From assembly GCA_025351355.1 (NCBI GenBank), contig JANXWC010000080.1, positions 17,269 through 81,268 on the forward strand: a stretch of 64,000 bases of DNA, written 5' to 3'. Below, piece by piece: positions 9,950 through 18,957 of this stretch; within the stretch, counting starts at the first letter, position 1, and each line of letters starts with the position of its first letter. The position numbers and the translations under genes are program-made. The DNA is from Hyphomicrobiaceae bacterium (GTDB taxonomy: Bacteria > Pseudomonadota > Alphaproteobacteria > Rhizobiales > Hyphomicrobiaceae). The notes under the pieces were generated by a model. It worked only from the letters and a program-made list of their open reading frames with translations. It had not been told where the DNA came from and made no database searches.

Positions 9950-10957
9950 TTACGCCGCACGTCGAAGGACGGAAATCCTTTCGGCCAATTCGGGCGCGAT
10001 GTTTGGGCTGTTAGCCGACAAAAATTCTAACAAAGCCTGCTCGTTGGCCGATAACTTGCCGTCGCGCCCAATCTGATCTGCCAGCCAATTGGCTTCGGCG
10101 ACGGTTACTTCTTCGGCAGTCACAATTTCTATTTTCTGTCTTTCAAGCGCTGCAATGGCGCGCTCAACGGCACTTTGTTCACGATAGGCCGCAAGCATTC
10201 CCGCCACGCCGCTACGGGCAGAAGCACCGACAATTGCACCTAAAGACAAGTCACCACGGCGCTCAAGCCATGTTTCGCGCGCTAGCGCTTGTTCACGGCT
10301 TGGCGGCGCGTAGCCCGAAGCGGTCATGACACAATTGGCAATCGCCTTGACGAACAAGTCGGGCCAGCTTTCCGCATTGTTGCGACCGGCGGTTGCGGCT
10401 TCGATCTCGAATAGAATTTCCGCTTCACTCCGACTGATCGCGATGTTGCCATCACCGCCGAATGCGTAGAGGACACGCTTCAATAATTCGACTTCGGCTT
10501 CGTTGATTTCGCCGGCTGATAAGGATTTACCGGCACGCAGCGGTCCGTCACCGGAAATGACCGCGCGTTTAACTTGTTGCAGTGCAAAACTGACAAGGCT
10601 TTCGGGCGACCAACGCGCCTTGTCGAGCACATTGATAAGCAATTCGAGTTCGGTTTTACTGTCGACCTGGCCGTCCCGACCGATACGCTCGATCAGCCAG
10701 GTGGCGTTCTCGATCGTCAGGTAGCCCTCGGGCTTAGCATGATTGACGATGTGGTCGGTTAACATCTCGACGAAACAATCGGCCCAGCCAGGATCCTGGA
10801 CAGTGCAAGTTTCGTTAAGCCGGAACACAACTTCCGCCTCAGCCGCGTCTATGCTGCCATCCTCGTAGAAGGCTCGCCGGAGGGCCAGCACGTCTGTGTC
10901 GACAATTGTCCCGCGCGCACAGATCACATCCACGGAAACAGCGTTGAGCAGGCTCAT
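9950..10957 (-). CDS. TerB-like helical repeat protein of unknown function
   Basis: 335 aa, no signal peptide or membrane helix. At least four related acidic modules occur of the form DG-x-I/V/L-x-x-x-E (EDGSIDAAEAE, GRDGQVDSKTE, GGDGNIAISRSE, GRDGKLSANEQ), each leading an amphipathic helix. This resembles TerB/DjlA-type acidic helical domains, with an EF-hand-like look but no complete calcium loop. ATG 10957 is preferred over an upstream TTG because GAGGT lies 5 bases before it. It converges with the small exported protein gene and precedes nothing obvious; function unknown. Confidence 0.7.
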   Translation of the reverse strand: MSLLNAVSVDVICARGTIVDTDVLALRRAFYEDGSIDAAEAEVVFRLNETCTVQDPGWADCFVEMLTDHIVNHAKPEGYLTIENATWLIERIGRDGQVDSKTELELLINVLDKARWSPESLVSFALQQVKRAVISGDGPLRAGKSLSAGEINEAEVELLKRVLYAFGGDGNIAISRSEAEILFEIEAATAGRNNAESWPDLFVKAIANCVMTASGYAPPSREQALARETWLERRGDLSLGAIVGASARSGVAGMLAAYREQSAVERAIAALERQKIEIVTAEEVTVAEANWLADQIGRDGKLSANEQALLEFLSANSPNIAPELAERISVLRRAA

Positions 10958-11097
10958 GGCACCTCTGATAGGCGGTTGGGCGGGAACAACCCTCAACCTA
11001 GTCAAGCAAGGTTACCAACGTCCTAAGTCTTGCCCTCGGCAAAAGCTTAAAGTGCACTATTGTCACACCGCCCGACCGATTCGGGCCATTATTTATA

Positions 11098-11733
11098 TCA
11101 GTTCAACACCGCCACAGCCTTATCGAAGCCACTGAGAGATATGGGAATTCCAATCCCGGCCTCCTCGGTTTGGAAAATAATGAAAACGGCCTGCTTACCG
11201 GCCTTTAGCTTCGCAATAAGCGCGTCGTCGATCACCACCTGCGCATAACACGCAAAAGTGTGGCAGCGCAGGAACGGCGCGTTTCCAACATCCTGATTAT
11301 CGATTTTCAGCCCCAACCCCGGCGGCAACAGTACGCCGAGCGGCGCGAATACACGCAACACCTTCGCACCATTGGAAAATTTCTGTACGTAGACGGTCAG
11401 ACCAACGTTGCCTCGATCTTCGGCGGTAACGCTTTGCACCAGCGCGCATGTTTCGGCCTTGGCGCCAGGTGGCGGCGGTTTGCAAACCAGCTGCCAATCG
11501 CCGTGCTGCGACCTGACGATGCCACCTTCTGGATTATTGGGAGCCCCGGCAGCCAGCGCAGGAGGCTGTCCAACAGCCGCCTTGGGCGTCTGGGCACTCG
11601 CAAACGTCGGCAGCAAAGTGAACAGCATCAATGCGAGCACTGTGCCCCAACAGCCGCGCGACAGCAGTCCCGGCAAGCGAGCACACTGCGCCAAGCGCGC
11701 GCGCGGAAGAGGTTCGACACTCGTCGCAGCCAC
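11098..11733 (-). CDS. IalB (invasion-associated locus B) family exported protein
   Basis: 211 aa. Basic N-terminus, a hydrophobic segment (TVLALMLFTLLPTFASA), a proline/alanine linker, then the IalB domain (HGDWQLVCKPPPPG ... CALVQSV ... GLKIDNQD ... FLRCHTFACYAQVVID ... IFQT). The four domain cysteines, which form disulfides in this family, are present. The GTG at 11733 is chosen because AAAGGAA lies 7 bases before it; the longer TTG at 11793 has its purine tract too close. Named after a Bartonella factor, but widespread in free-living Hyphomicrobiales; role unclear, probably periplasmic or envelope. Confidence 0.82.
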   Translation of the reverse strand: MAATSVEPLPRARLAQCARLPGLLSRGCWGTVLALMLFTLLPTFASAQTPKAAVGQPPALAAGAPNNPEGGIVRSQHGDWQLVCKPPPPGAKAETCALVQSVTAEDRGNVGLTVYVQKFSNGAKVLRVFAPLGVLLPPGLGLKIDNQDVGNAPFLRCHTFACYAQVVIDDALIAKLKAGKQAVFIIFQTEEAGIGIPISLSGFDKAVAVLN

Positions 11734-12099
11734 AGTACTATTCCTTTGATGAACTAAGCGCGTCTTATTCGAGTGGCTTTGAGCCCATTTCAAGGCTCCT
11801 TGCTGAGAGCGGCGGTCCGATTTGGGCAGCGATCATCGGAAAAATGCGTCGCAGTGCTGTAGCTTCCACCCGGCGATGCCACGATGCCATTGACGTAGCG
11901 ACGCGTAGTTTTGCCGCAGCGATGGTCGCGCGTGACCCATTGGGGCTGGCGAGCCGTCCTTGTAGGAGTACGCGAAAGGACTATGGTGGGGATCAAGTGC
12001 GTCGATCGAAGTTACTGGCTCGTCGACACACTTCACTTTCCCGCGTTTGTTACCGGTGGGGCTGAAATCCGTGCAAGTCACGGGCAGGTGGAGAGACGC
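11734..12099. other. Divergent intergenic region between ialB-like gene and coxB
   Basis: 366 bases that must hold the promoters of both the IalB-family gene and the cytochrome oxidase operon. I see no clear consensus promoter, palindrome or reading frame with a supported start. The coxB frame is open back to 11911, but its long N-terminal extension has no signal-peptide character. Confidence 0.4.
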
Positions 12100-13206
12100 A
12101 TGACGACGACGCGGACAATCTTGACGCGGATGCCGAGTAAAGTTGGACAGCCGACGCCCCTGTTGCGCACCATGCTGCTAGGTTGCGTTATAGGCGCGGC
12201 CGCCTTGGCAGGCACGACGTTGATGGCGCATGCCGCGGCCGGACAACCCGTTTCCGGTCAAATCGGTTTGCAGGACAGCGTCACGCAGGTGATGGACCAG
12301 ATCCGCTGGTTCCATAACTCCTGGGTTAATCCGATCATCATCGCCATTACAATTTTCGTGATGGGACTGATGGCTTATGCGATGTGGCGCTTCAGCGAAA
12401 AATCTAATCCTGTACCGTCCAAACTTACCCATCACACGGGGCTGGAGGTGGCATGGACGGTGATCCCGATTTTCATTTTGATCATGATCGCTGTTCCATC
12501 GTTCAAGCTGCTGTTCAAGGAATACGAATTCCCCAAGCCCGACCTCACGATCAAGGCGACGGGCAACGCTTGGTTCTGGGATTACGAGTATCCTGACAAC
12601 GACAAGATAAAAGTCACCGCGAACATGATCTCCGATGAGGAGCTGCTCGAGGCGAAACTTGGCAAGGATGGCTATGCCAAGCAGTTCGGTGCGCTGACCG
12701 GTGTGCAACTGACCAAGGCGCTCTATCAGGAGTCAAAGCCGCTGTGGCTCAACCCGCCGGAAAAGTACGCCGGTGGCCGGCTGATCCGGCAGTTGTCGGT
12801 CGACAACGAGATCGCCGTTCCCGTCAACAAAGTCGTGCACGTCCTCATCACCTCGAACGACGTGATCCATTCCTGGACGGTGCCATCGTTCGGTTCCAAG
12901 ACGCAGGCCGTGCCAGGGCGCGTCACCGCGACCTGGTTCCAGGCCTACAAGGAAGGCGTATATTACGGGCAGTGCTCGGTGCTGTGCGGACGCAATCATT
13001 CGTCGATGCCGATCGCTGTCCGCGTCGTTAGCGATCAAGCGTTCGCCAACTGGGTTGCAGCCGTCAAGGCGCGTGACATGAAGAAGGCGCGCGGCATCCT
13101 GCTGGCGGCGACCGAAGGCATCGAACCCCGCTCGTTCGCCGAGCTCACCACTGGCCTGCAAACCGACGGCTTAACGCCTTCCGATGTCAGCGAAACTTTA
13201 AAATGA
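12100..13206 (+). CDS. coxB: Cytochrome c oxidase subunit II (aa3 type)
   Basis: 368 aa; accepts electrons from cytochrome c through the CuA site. Signal peptide, two transmembrane helices (about 75-97 and 120-140), then a periplasmic cupredoxin domain. CuA ligands are present: His257 (VIHSW), Cys292, Cys296, His300, Met303. Oddity: the residue between the cysteines that is normally Glu (CSELCG) is Val294 (CSVLCG), and that Glu also binds the non-redox Mg/Mn ion. There is an extra acidic segment before the CuA domain (EELLEAKLGKDGYAK). ATG 12100 has GGAG 6 bases upstream. First gene of the oxidase operon; ctaD follows after 90 bases. Confidence 0.95.
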   Translation: MTTTRTILTRMPSKVGQPTPLLRTMLLGCVIGAAALAGTTLMAHAAAGQPVSGQIGLQDSVTQVMDQIRWFHNSWVNPIIIAITIFVMGLMAYAMWRFSEKSNPVPSKLTHHTGLEVAWTVIPIFILIMIAVPSFKLLFKEYEFPKPDLTIKATGNAWFWDYEYPDNDKIKVTANMISDEELLEAKLGKDGYAKQFGALTGVQLTKALYQESKPLWLNPPEKYAGGRLIRQLSVDNEIAVPVNKVVHVLITSNDVIHSWTVPSFGSKTQAVPGRVTATWFQAYKEGVYYGQCSVLCGRNHSSMPIAVRVVSDQAFANWVAAVKARDMKKARGILLAATEGIEPRSFAELTTGLQTDGLTPSDVSETLK

Positions 13207-13296
13207 CGCGCCGGCCAATCATCTCCGGAGCCATGCAACACAGATCCCGCGCCGACGCGACAGGGATCAACAGACGACAGACCAAGGGGAGCCCCG

Positions 13297-14943
13297 ATGG
13301 GCAATAATTCTTACGGTTCGGCACATACCGACGAGCACGGCCACGAGCACGATCACACACCGCCATTCTTCACGCGTTGGTTCCTCTCGACCAACCACAA
13401 GGACATCGGCACGCTGTATCTGCTGTTCGCGATCATGGCGGGCATCGTCGGCGGCAGCTTGTCAGTCGCCATGCGGCTGGAGTTGCAGGAACCTGGACTT
13501 CAGTATTTCTCCAACCCGGGCATGTATAACGTATTCGTGACGGCACACGGGCTCATCATGGTGTTCTTCATGGTGATGCCGGCCATGATCGGCGGTTTCG
13601 GCAACTGGTTCGTGCCGCTGATGATCGGCGCGCCGGACATGGCGTTCCCGCGCATGAACAACATCTCGTTTTGGCTACTTCCTGCCGCTTTCGCGTTGTT
13701 GCTGATTTCACTGTTCGTGCCCGGTGCCGAAGGCGCGACCGGCGTCGGTACCGGCTGGATCGTGTTGGCACCATTGTCCACCAAGGGGCATCCCGGACCG
13801 TCCGTCGATTTCGGTATTTTCGCGCTGCACATTGCCGGTGCGTCCTCGATCCTCGGCGCCATCAATTTCATCACCACCATCTTCAACATGCGCGCGCCGG
13901 GCATGACGCTGCACAAGATGCCGCTGTTTGTCTGGTCGGTGCTGATCACCGCGTTCCTGCTGCTGCTGTCGCTGCCGGTCCTCGCCGGTGCGATCACCAT
14001 GCTGCTGACAGACCGCAACTTCGGCACTACGTTCTTCTCGGCGCAAGGTGGCGGTGATCCGCTGCTCTATCAGCATCTGTTCTGGTTCTTCGGTCACCCC
14101 GAAGTCTACATTCTCATCCTGCCCGGCTTCGGCATGATCAGCCACATCATCTCGACGTTCTCGCGCAAGCCGATCTTCGGTTATCTCGGCATGGCCTACG
14201 CCATGGTGGCGATTGGTCTGGTCGGCTTCGTCGTGTGGGCGCACCACATGTACACCTCCGGCATCGGCGTCGACGCCCAGGCCTACTTCGTGTTCGCGAC
14301 CATGGTTATTGCGGTGCCGACGGGGGTGAAGATCTTCTCGTGGATCGCCACCATGTGGGGCGGTTCGATCCAGTTCCGCGTGCCGATGATCTGGGCGTTG
14401 GGCTTCATTTTCCTGTTCACGGTGGGTGGCGTCACCGGCGTTATGCTGGCCAACGCCGGCGTCGATCGCTCGCTGCACAACACCTACTACGTTGTTGCGC
14501 ACTTCCATTACGTGCTGTCGCTTGGTGCCGTTTTCGCCATCTTCGCCGGTTGGTACTACTGGTTCCCCAAGATGAGCGGCTACATGTACAGCGAGTTCAT
14601 CGGTAAGCTGCACTTCTGGTTGACCTTCATCGGTGCTAACGTGCTGTTCTTCCCGCAGCACTTCCTCGGCCTCGCCGGCATGCCGCGCCATTATGCGGAC
14701 TATCCGGAAGCCTTTGCCTACTGGAACCGCATTTCGTCGTTCGGCTCCTACATGACGGCGTTGGGCACGCTGGTGTTCCTGTTCGGCGTATTCCATGCCT
14801 ACTTTATCGCCAAGCGTCGCGTCGGCGCTGATCCGTGGGGTATCCCCGAGCACCTTAAGACCCTGGAGTGGACACTGCCCTCGCCGCCGCCCTTCCACCA
14901 GTTCGAGACGCTGCCGATCATCAAAGATACCGATCATCATTGA
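13297..14943 (+). CDS. ctaD: Cytochrome c oxidase subunit I (aa3 type)
   Basis: 548 aa catalytic subunit reducing O2 to water and pumping protons. Haem a/a3 and CuB ligands are intact: His84, His267, His316, His317, His402, His404. D-channel ([11 protein letters not shown]), Glu269-Val-Tyr271 and K-channel Lys345 with PTGVK are retained, so it is a type A1 enzyme. Oddity: the conserved [12 protein letters not shown] reads [12 protein letters not shown]; Asn395 replaces the Asp that binds Mg/Mn next to His394. Start ATG with GGGGAG upstream. A strong terminator follows at 14951 instead of the next assembly gene. Confidence 0.97.
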   Translation: MGNNSYGSAHTDEHGHEHDHTPPFFTRWFLSTNHKDIGTLYLLFAIMAGIVGGSLSVAMRLELQEPGLQYFSNPGMYNVFVTAHGLIMVFFMVMPAMIGGFGNWFVPLMIGAPDMAFPRMNNISFWLLPAAFALLLISLFVPGAEGATGVGTGWIVLAPLSTKGHPGPSVDFGIFALHIAGASSILGAINFITTIFNMRAPGMTLHKMPLFVWSVLITAFLLLLSLPVLAGAITMLLTDRNFGTTFFSAQGGGDPLLYQHLFWFFGHPEVYILILPGFGMISHIISTFSRKPIFGYLGMAYAMVAIGLVGFVVWAHHMYTSGIGVDAQAYFVFATMVIAVPTGVKIFSWIATMWGGSIQFRVPMIWALGFIFLFTVGGVTGVMLANAGVDRSLHNTYYVVAHFHYVLSLGAVFAIFAGWYYWFPKMSGYMYSEFIGKLHFWLTFIGANVLFFPQHFLGLAGMPRHYADYPEAFAYWNRISSFGSYMTALGTLVFLFGVFHAYFIAKRRVGADPWGIPEHLKTLEWTLPSPPPFHQFETLPIIKDTDHH

Positions 14944-14950
14944 GTTCAGA

Positions 14951-14976
14951 ACGCCCCGCCCCAAGCGGGGCGTTTT
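14951..14976 (+). terminator. Intrinsic terminator after ctaD
   Basis: Perfect 9-bp stem ACGCCCCGC/GCGGGGCGT, loop CCCAA, then TTTT, starting 8 bases after the ctaD stop. It should separate coxB-ctaD transcription from the assembly genes downstream. Confidence 0.88.
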
Positions 14977-15179
14977 GCTGTGCGGGGCATCGCGGAACGG
15001 CGCCGTGGCGGACGCTTTCCATCTGGTCAATGCGGCAGGCGCTACAATTACCGGCGTGGTCTGTGCTATTTGGCGAGGCGACGGCGCGCCTCGGATAGAA
15101 AAGGCGCCGACCCTTCTGGTTTGGCCGGCCCTGACACTGGTTGACCTCAATTGAATGCCGCGGTGATTGTCAGTTGCCT

Positions 15180-15211
15180 TTGGTCATACTATTGGTTATA
15201 CTTTTGGTATG
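15180..15211 (+). promoter_or_regulatory. Candidate autoregulatory operator: three direct repeats at 12-bp spacing
   Basis: TTGGTCATAC (15180), TTGGTTATAC (15192) and TTGGTATG (15204) begin exactly 12 bases apart; the last overlaps the antitoxin start codon at 15209. Tandem short sites at this spacing suit a ribbon-helix-helix repressor, which the downstream gene encodes. No Shine-Dalgarno sequence is visible, so binding here could block both transcription and translation. Confidence 0.6.
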
Positions 15212-15463
15212 AAAACCGCTGTATCAATTCCCGACGACCTGTTCGCTGAGGCTGAGAAGTTGGCTCAACAGCTTGAGCTCTCGCGCAGCGCGCTCTATGC
15301 AAAAGCGCTGAAGGAGATGCTGGAGCGACTGAAAGACGAAGCTTTCGCCGCGCAAATGAATGCCGCCCTGGCTGAACATCCGGACGAACTTGACCCGGCC
15401 ATTCTGCGAAGTAACCTTGCCCTCTTGCGGCGCGAATTGGAAGAGAACGGCGGGCAGTGGTAA
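15209..15463 (+). CDS. MazE/CopG-like ribbon-helix-helix antitoxin
   Basis: 84 aa. The N-terminus (MKTAVSIPDDLFAEAEKLAQ) is a ribbon-helix-helix DNA-binding domain; the C-terminal half is acidic and helical, as expected for the toxin-wrapping part. It directly precedes a MazF/PemK toxin gene (TAA then ATG with no gap). ATG 15209 is chosen over an upstream frame extension because the RHH fold starts there. It would neutralise the toxin and repress the operon through the repeats overlapping its start. Confidence 0.85.
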   Translation: MKTAVSIPDDLFAEAEKLAQQLELSRSALYAKALKEMLERLKDEAFAAQMNAALAEHPDELDPAILRSNLALLRRELEENGGQW

Positions 15464-15805
15464 ATGGTCAGCCGTGGCGAGATCTGGTGGCTGGATCTTG
15501 GTCTGCCCGTCGGCTCTGCGCCCGGCTATCTGCGACCAGGGGTAATCGTCTCTTCCAACCGGTATAACGGCTCGCGAATAAGCACGGTCATTGTTGTGCC
15601 GCTCTACTCCAACGCCGCATATGCCCGGCATCCCGGCAACGTCATTCTGGCCGCGCACGATACTGGGCTCGATCGCGATTCCGTGGCGAATATCACACAA
15701 GTCAGCGCTGTCGACCGCCAGCAACTCGGACAGCGCATTGGTGCGGTTCCGCCAAGTTTGATGGCCCAACTAGACGACAGCCTGCGGCTCGCCCTGGCGC
15801 TGTAG
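15464..15805 (+). CDS. mazF: MazF/PemK-family mRNA endoribonuclease toxin
   Basis: 113 aa toxin of the PemK-like barrel fold: RGEIWWLDLGLPVGSAPGYLRPGVIVSSN at the N-terminus, split by the usual GS..G..RP motif (Arg of RP and a later Thr/Ser in NITQVSAVD are family catalytic features), then the C-terminal helix. It lies immediately after its antitoxin and looks intact. The pair is inserted between ctaD and ctaB of the oxidase operon. Confidence 0.88.
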   Translation: MVSRGEIWWLDLGLPVGSAPGYLRPGVIVSSNRYNGSRISTVIVVPLYSNAAYARHPGNVILAAHDTGLDRDSVANITQVSAVDRQQLGQRIGAVPPSLMAQLDDSLRLALAL

Positions 15806-15917
15806 TCACACGGCGCCAGTATGCACTCGCCGGCCTTTCAGCCGCATTGCCGATAGTGGGCCAGCATGCCATGACGCGGGAACGTTCAGCCCTTAACGTG
15901 CGCCCGTGTTCCCCATC

Positions 15918-16850
15918 ATGACCGATGCTACCGTCATCTCCGCGCGTGTCGAACCCACCGAGGGACTCGGCGGCAGCGTCGGTGATTTTCTGGCGCTGTT
16001 GAAGCCACGCGTGATGTCGCTGGTTGTCTTCACGGCGCTGGTCGGCATGGTGGCGGCACCAGGGTCCTTACATCCAGCCCTCGCCGTTATTGGCCTGCTG
16101 TGTATCGCCATCGGTGCGGGAGCGTCGGGCGCGCTCAACATGTGGTACGACGCCGATATCGATGCCTTGATGGCACGCACCGCGGCGCGGCCGATCCCGC
16201 GCGGCAGCGTCACGCCGGGAGAAGCGCTGACGTTCGGCACGATTTTGTCGGTATTCTCGGTGCTGACGCTGGGCCTGCTTCTCAATTGGACTGCCGGCGG
16301 CATCCTCGCCTTCACGATCTTTTTCTATGTCGTCATCTACACCATCTGGCTGAAGCGCTCGACGCCGCAGAACATCGTCATCGGCGGCGCCGCTGGTGCG
16401 TTCCCACCCATGCTGGGCTGGGCCACGGTGACCGGCTCGGTCGGGATCGAGGGCGTCGTGTTGTTCCTGCTGATCTTCTTATGGACGCCACCGCATTTCT
16501 GGGCGCTCGCGCTGTATCGCGCGCGCGACTACGAACGCGCGGGAATTCCGATGTTGCCGGTGGTCTCAGGGCCCGACGAAACACGCCGGCAGATCCTGCT
16601 CTACTCGGTGGGGCTGATCGGCGCAGCCTTTGCTCCTTACGCTGTTGGCATTGGCGGTATAGCTTATCTGATTGTTTCAACAGCATTGAGCGCGACCTTT
16701 ATGGCGTTGGCTGTTCACGTTTATCGCGTGCGCGTGGGACGCGAAGCCGACACGGTGGCCAAGCGGCTGTTCCTGTTCTCCATCTTCTATCTGTTCGCGC
16801 TGTTCGCGGTGCTGCTGGTCGAGCACGTAGTTGCGCGAGTGCTGGCATGA
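15918..16850 (+). CDS. ctaB: Protohaem IX farnesyltransferase (haem O synthase)
   Basis: 310 aa polytopic membrane enzyme of the UbiA family; attaches farnesyl to haem b to make haem O for the oxidase. The first prenyl-diphosphate Asp motif is [19 protein letters not shown]; later motifs [13 protein letters not shown] and [12 protein letters not shown] are typical of CtaB. ATG 15918 is chosen; a GTG at 15906 is possible. No haem A synthase (ctaA) is in the window. Overlaps the next gene by ATGA. Confidence 0.93.
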   Translation: MTDATVISARVEPTEGLGGSVGDFLALLKPRVMSLVVFTALVGMVAAPGSLHPALAVIGLLCIAIGAGASGALNMWYDADIDALMARTAARPIPRGSVTPGEALTFGTILSVFSVLTLGLLLNWTAGGILAFTIFFYVVIYTIWLKRSTPQNIVIGGAAGAFPPMLGWATVTGSVGIEGVVLFLLIFLWTPPHFWALALYRARDYERAGIPMLPVVSGPDETRRQILLYSVGLIGAAFAPYAVGIGGIAYLIVSTALSATFMALAVHVYRVRVGREADTVAKRLFLFSIFYLFALFAVLLVEHVVARVLA

Positions 16851-17197
16851 CAGGCCCTGAACCCGTCCGTTTCGATCGGCTGCAACAGTGGCTCAAGCCG
16901 CGCCCGTGGATGCCGGTGGCTGCGTCAATGGCGGTGTGGCTGTTGGCTGTCATGGGAATTCAAGGCGGCGGCCTTGCCCCCATGGGCTGGGCTATGGCCA
17001 TTGGTGCCTTTGCCGTGGCGGTGCTGCTTGGCGCTCTCGCTGTGGCTAATCATGTCACCGGCGCGTCGAGTGAACTCGAACGGCGTCGACGCGCGCGCAA
17101 CATCGCGATTGGTCTGGCGCTATTTGGCCTGGTGGTGCTGTTTTACGTGGCGACCGTCGTACGCCTCGGCGGCAACGCCTTGAACCGGCCAATGTGA
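16847..17197 (+). CDS. CoxF-like small membrane protein of the oxidase assembly operon
   Basis: 116 aa with about three hydrophobic segments and a C-terminus ([18 protein letters not shown]) typical of the small protein that lies between ctaB and ctaG in alphaproteobacteria. The ATG overlaps the ctaB stop (ATGA). Its role in oxidase biogenesis is not established. Confidence 0.75.
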   Translation: MTGPEPVRFDRLQQWLKPRPWMPVAASMAVWLLAVMGIQGGGLAPMGWAMAIGAFAVAVLLGALAVANHVTGASSELERRRRARNIAIGLALFGLVVLFYVATVVRLGGNALNRPM

Positions 17198-17222
17198 CCC
17201 CTGCGACAATAAGGGAACAGTT

Positions 17223-17828
17223 GTGACGCAATCCTCGCCTCGTCCGCAATCCAGCCGGCATCGCCTCGTCGCAGTGCTGTGTCTTACGGGCGTCTGCGCG
17301 ATGGTTGGGCTGGCTTATGCGTCGGTGCCGCTTTACCGGCTGTTCTGCCAGGTGACAGGCTTTGGCGGCACCACCCAGCGCGTCGTCGCCGCCAGCCCCA
17401 CTGTGCTTGATCGTACCGTCACCGTTCGCTTCGACGCCAACGTCGCCCCCGGCCTGCCCTGGGAATTCGAAGCCATTACTAAGCCGATGACGGTCAAATT
17501 GGGCGAGACGGCCGTCGCCAGTTACCGGGCAACCAATAAGGGGACAACCAGCACCGTGGGCACCGCTGCCTACAATGTCGTGCCCGACCAGGCCGGCGTG
17601 TTTTTCAACAAGCTGGCCTGCTTTTGCTTTACCGAACAGCCGCTCGCTGCCGGCGAGTCCGCCGAGTTACCCGTACAGTTTTTTGTCGATCCGGCCATGG
17701 CCACCGACCGCGATGGCCGACGCGTGCAAGAGATTACGCTGTCCTATACGTTTTTCCCTGTTGCCGCGGCGAAAAAGGGAGTTGCGGAACGGAACGCGGA
17801 TGCTAAGGGTCGCGGTAAGGGATCGTAA
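17223..17828 (+). CDS. ctaG: Cytochrome c oxidase copper chaperone CtaG (Cox11)
   Basis: 201 aa inner-membrane protein that inserts copper into the CuB site of subunit I. One N-terminal transmembrane helix (about 14-35), then a periplasmic domain with the copper-binding CFCF motif (Cys133, Cys135) in NKLACFCFTEQPL and the membrane-proximal Cys42. GTG start at 17223. Lies between the CoxF-like gene and ctaE. Confidence 0.93.
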   Translation: MTQSSPRPQSSRHRLVAVLCLTGVCAMVGLAYASVPLYRLFCQVTGFGGTTQRVVAASPTVLDRTVTVRFDANVAPGLPWEFEAITKPMTVKLGETAVASYRATNKGTTSTVGTAAYNVVPDQAGVFFNKLACFCFTEQPLAAGESAELPVQFFVDPAMATDRDGRRVQEITLSYTFFPVAAAKKGVAERNADAKGRGKGS

Positions 17829-17924
17829 CGTCGGGCATGCAGCCGCAGGACAGCCCGGCGCAGTGACGTTTAGATGGCGCAGTCCGCTGCAAGGTGGCGC
17901 GCAAACAGGGACGACGGAGGGGTT

Positions 17925-18848
17925 ATGGCCGACAGCCACGCTACCAAGAATCACGACTATCATCTGGTCAATCCGAGCCCGTGGCCGCTCATCGGTTCGG
18001 TCGGCGCGCTCGTGATGGCCATCGGCGCCGTCGTGCTCATGCGATCGCTGGGCGGTGGCGCCGGCCTGTTGGGTCTGCATGGCCCGTGGCTGTTTTATGT
18101 CGGCTTCCTGCTGGTCCTCGCGACCATGGCGCTGTGGTGGCGCGATGTCATCGCGGAAGCCAACGGCGGCGATCATACGGCCGTCGTGCGCCTGCACCTG
18201 CGCTACGGCATGATCATGTTCATCGCTTCGGAAGTGATGTTCTTCGTCGCCTGGTTCTGGGCCTACTTTGATGCGTCACTGTTCCCGGCGCCGGTCTATC
18301 CGATCAACGGCGACACCGCGTCCGTCGTCGGCATGGTCGAGCGCGCCGCTGCAACCGGCGGCGTCTGGCCGCCAAAGCCGACCGCTGATCATACCTTCAC
18401 CGCGACCTTCGATCCTTGGGGCCTGCCGCTCGTCAATACGCTGATCCTGCTGCTGTCAGGCACCACCGTGACGCTGGCACATCACGCATTGCTGGAAAAC
18501 AATCGCAAGCTACTCGTGCGCGGCTTGGCCATCACGGTCGTACTAGGATTGTTGTTCACAGCTTTGCAGGCTTACGAGTACGGCCACGCCGCCTTCACCT
18601 ACGGCGGCCACATCTACGGTTCGACATTCTTCATGGCCACCGGTTTTCACGGCGCGCACGTGATCATCGGAACCATCTTCCTGGCTGTGTGCCTGGTCCG
18701 CGCCATGCGCGGCGCCTTCACGCCGCAGCAGCATTTCGGCTTTGAAGCGGCCGCCTGGTACTGGCACTTCGTCGACGTGGTCTGGCTGTTCCTGTTTGCC
18801 TGCATCTACGTCATCGGCGCCGGCGCTAATGCCGGGGCTGGGCACTGA
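17925..18848 (+). CDS. ctaE: Cytochrome c oxidase subunit III
   Basis: 307 aa seven-helix subunit that stabilises subunit I. Motifs: [11 protein letters not shown] at the start, [20 protein letters not shown], and [22 protein letters not shown] at the end. ATG 17925 is chosen for the strong GGAGGGG ribosome site 3-9 bases before it. Last gene of the oxidase cluster; a terminator follows at 18886. Confidence 0.95.
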   Translation: MADSHATKNHDYHLVNPSPWPLIGSVGALVMAIGAVVLMRSLGGGAGLLGLHGPWLFYVGFLLVLATMALWWRDVIAEANGGDHTAVVRLHLRYGMIMFIASEVMFFVAWFWAYFDASLFPAPVYPINGDTASVVGMVERAAATGGVWPPKPTADHTFTATFDPWGLPLVNTLILLLSGTTVTLAHHALLENNRKLLVRGLAITVVLGLLFTALQAYEYGHAAFTYGGHIYGSTFFMATGFHGAHVIIGTIFLAVCLVRAMRGAFTPQQHFGFEAAAWYWHFVDVVWLFLFACIYVIGAGANAGAGH

Positions 18849-18885
18849 ACACCGCCGCCTCAGCTCAGCATATCTCCAAAATATG

Positions 18886-18922
18886 AATACCCGGTCCGCT
18901 GCGGCGCACCGGGTATTTTTTT
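18886..18922 (+). terminator. Intrinsic terminator after ctaE
   Basis: Perfect 10-bp stem AATACCCGGT/ACCGGGTATT with a 12-base loop and a run of T (18916-18922). It lies between ctaE and the convergent TraB/GumN gene. Confidence 0.9.
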
Positions 18923-18957
18923 GCCTATGAAGCAAGCAGCAACGTCCGTCGCGCCGA

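Noticed and set aside
13708..15150. 480-codon open frame on the minus strand across ctaD
   Set aside because: Antisense shadow of a highly conserved gene, rich in His/Arg/Asp without a domain.
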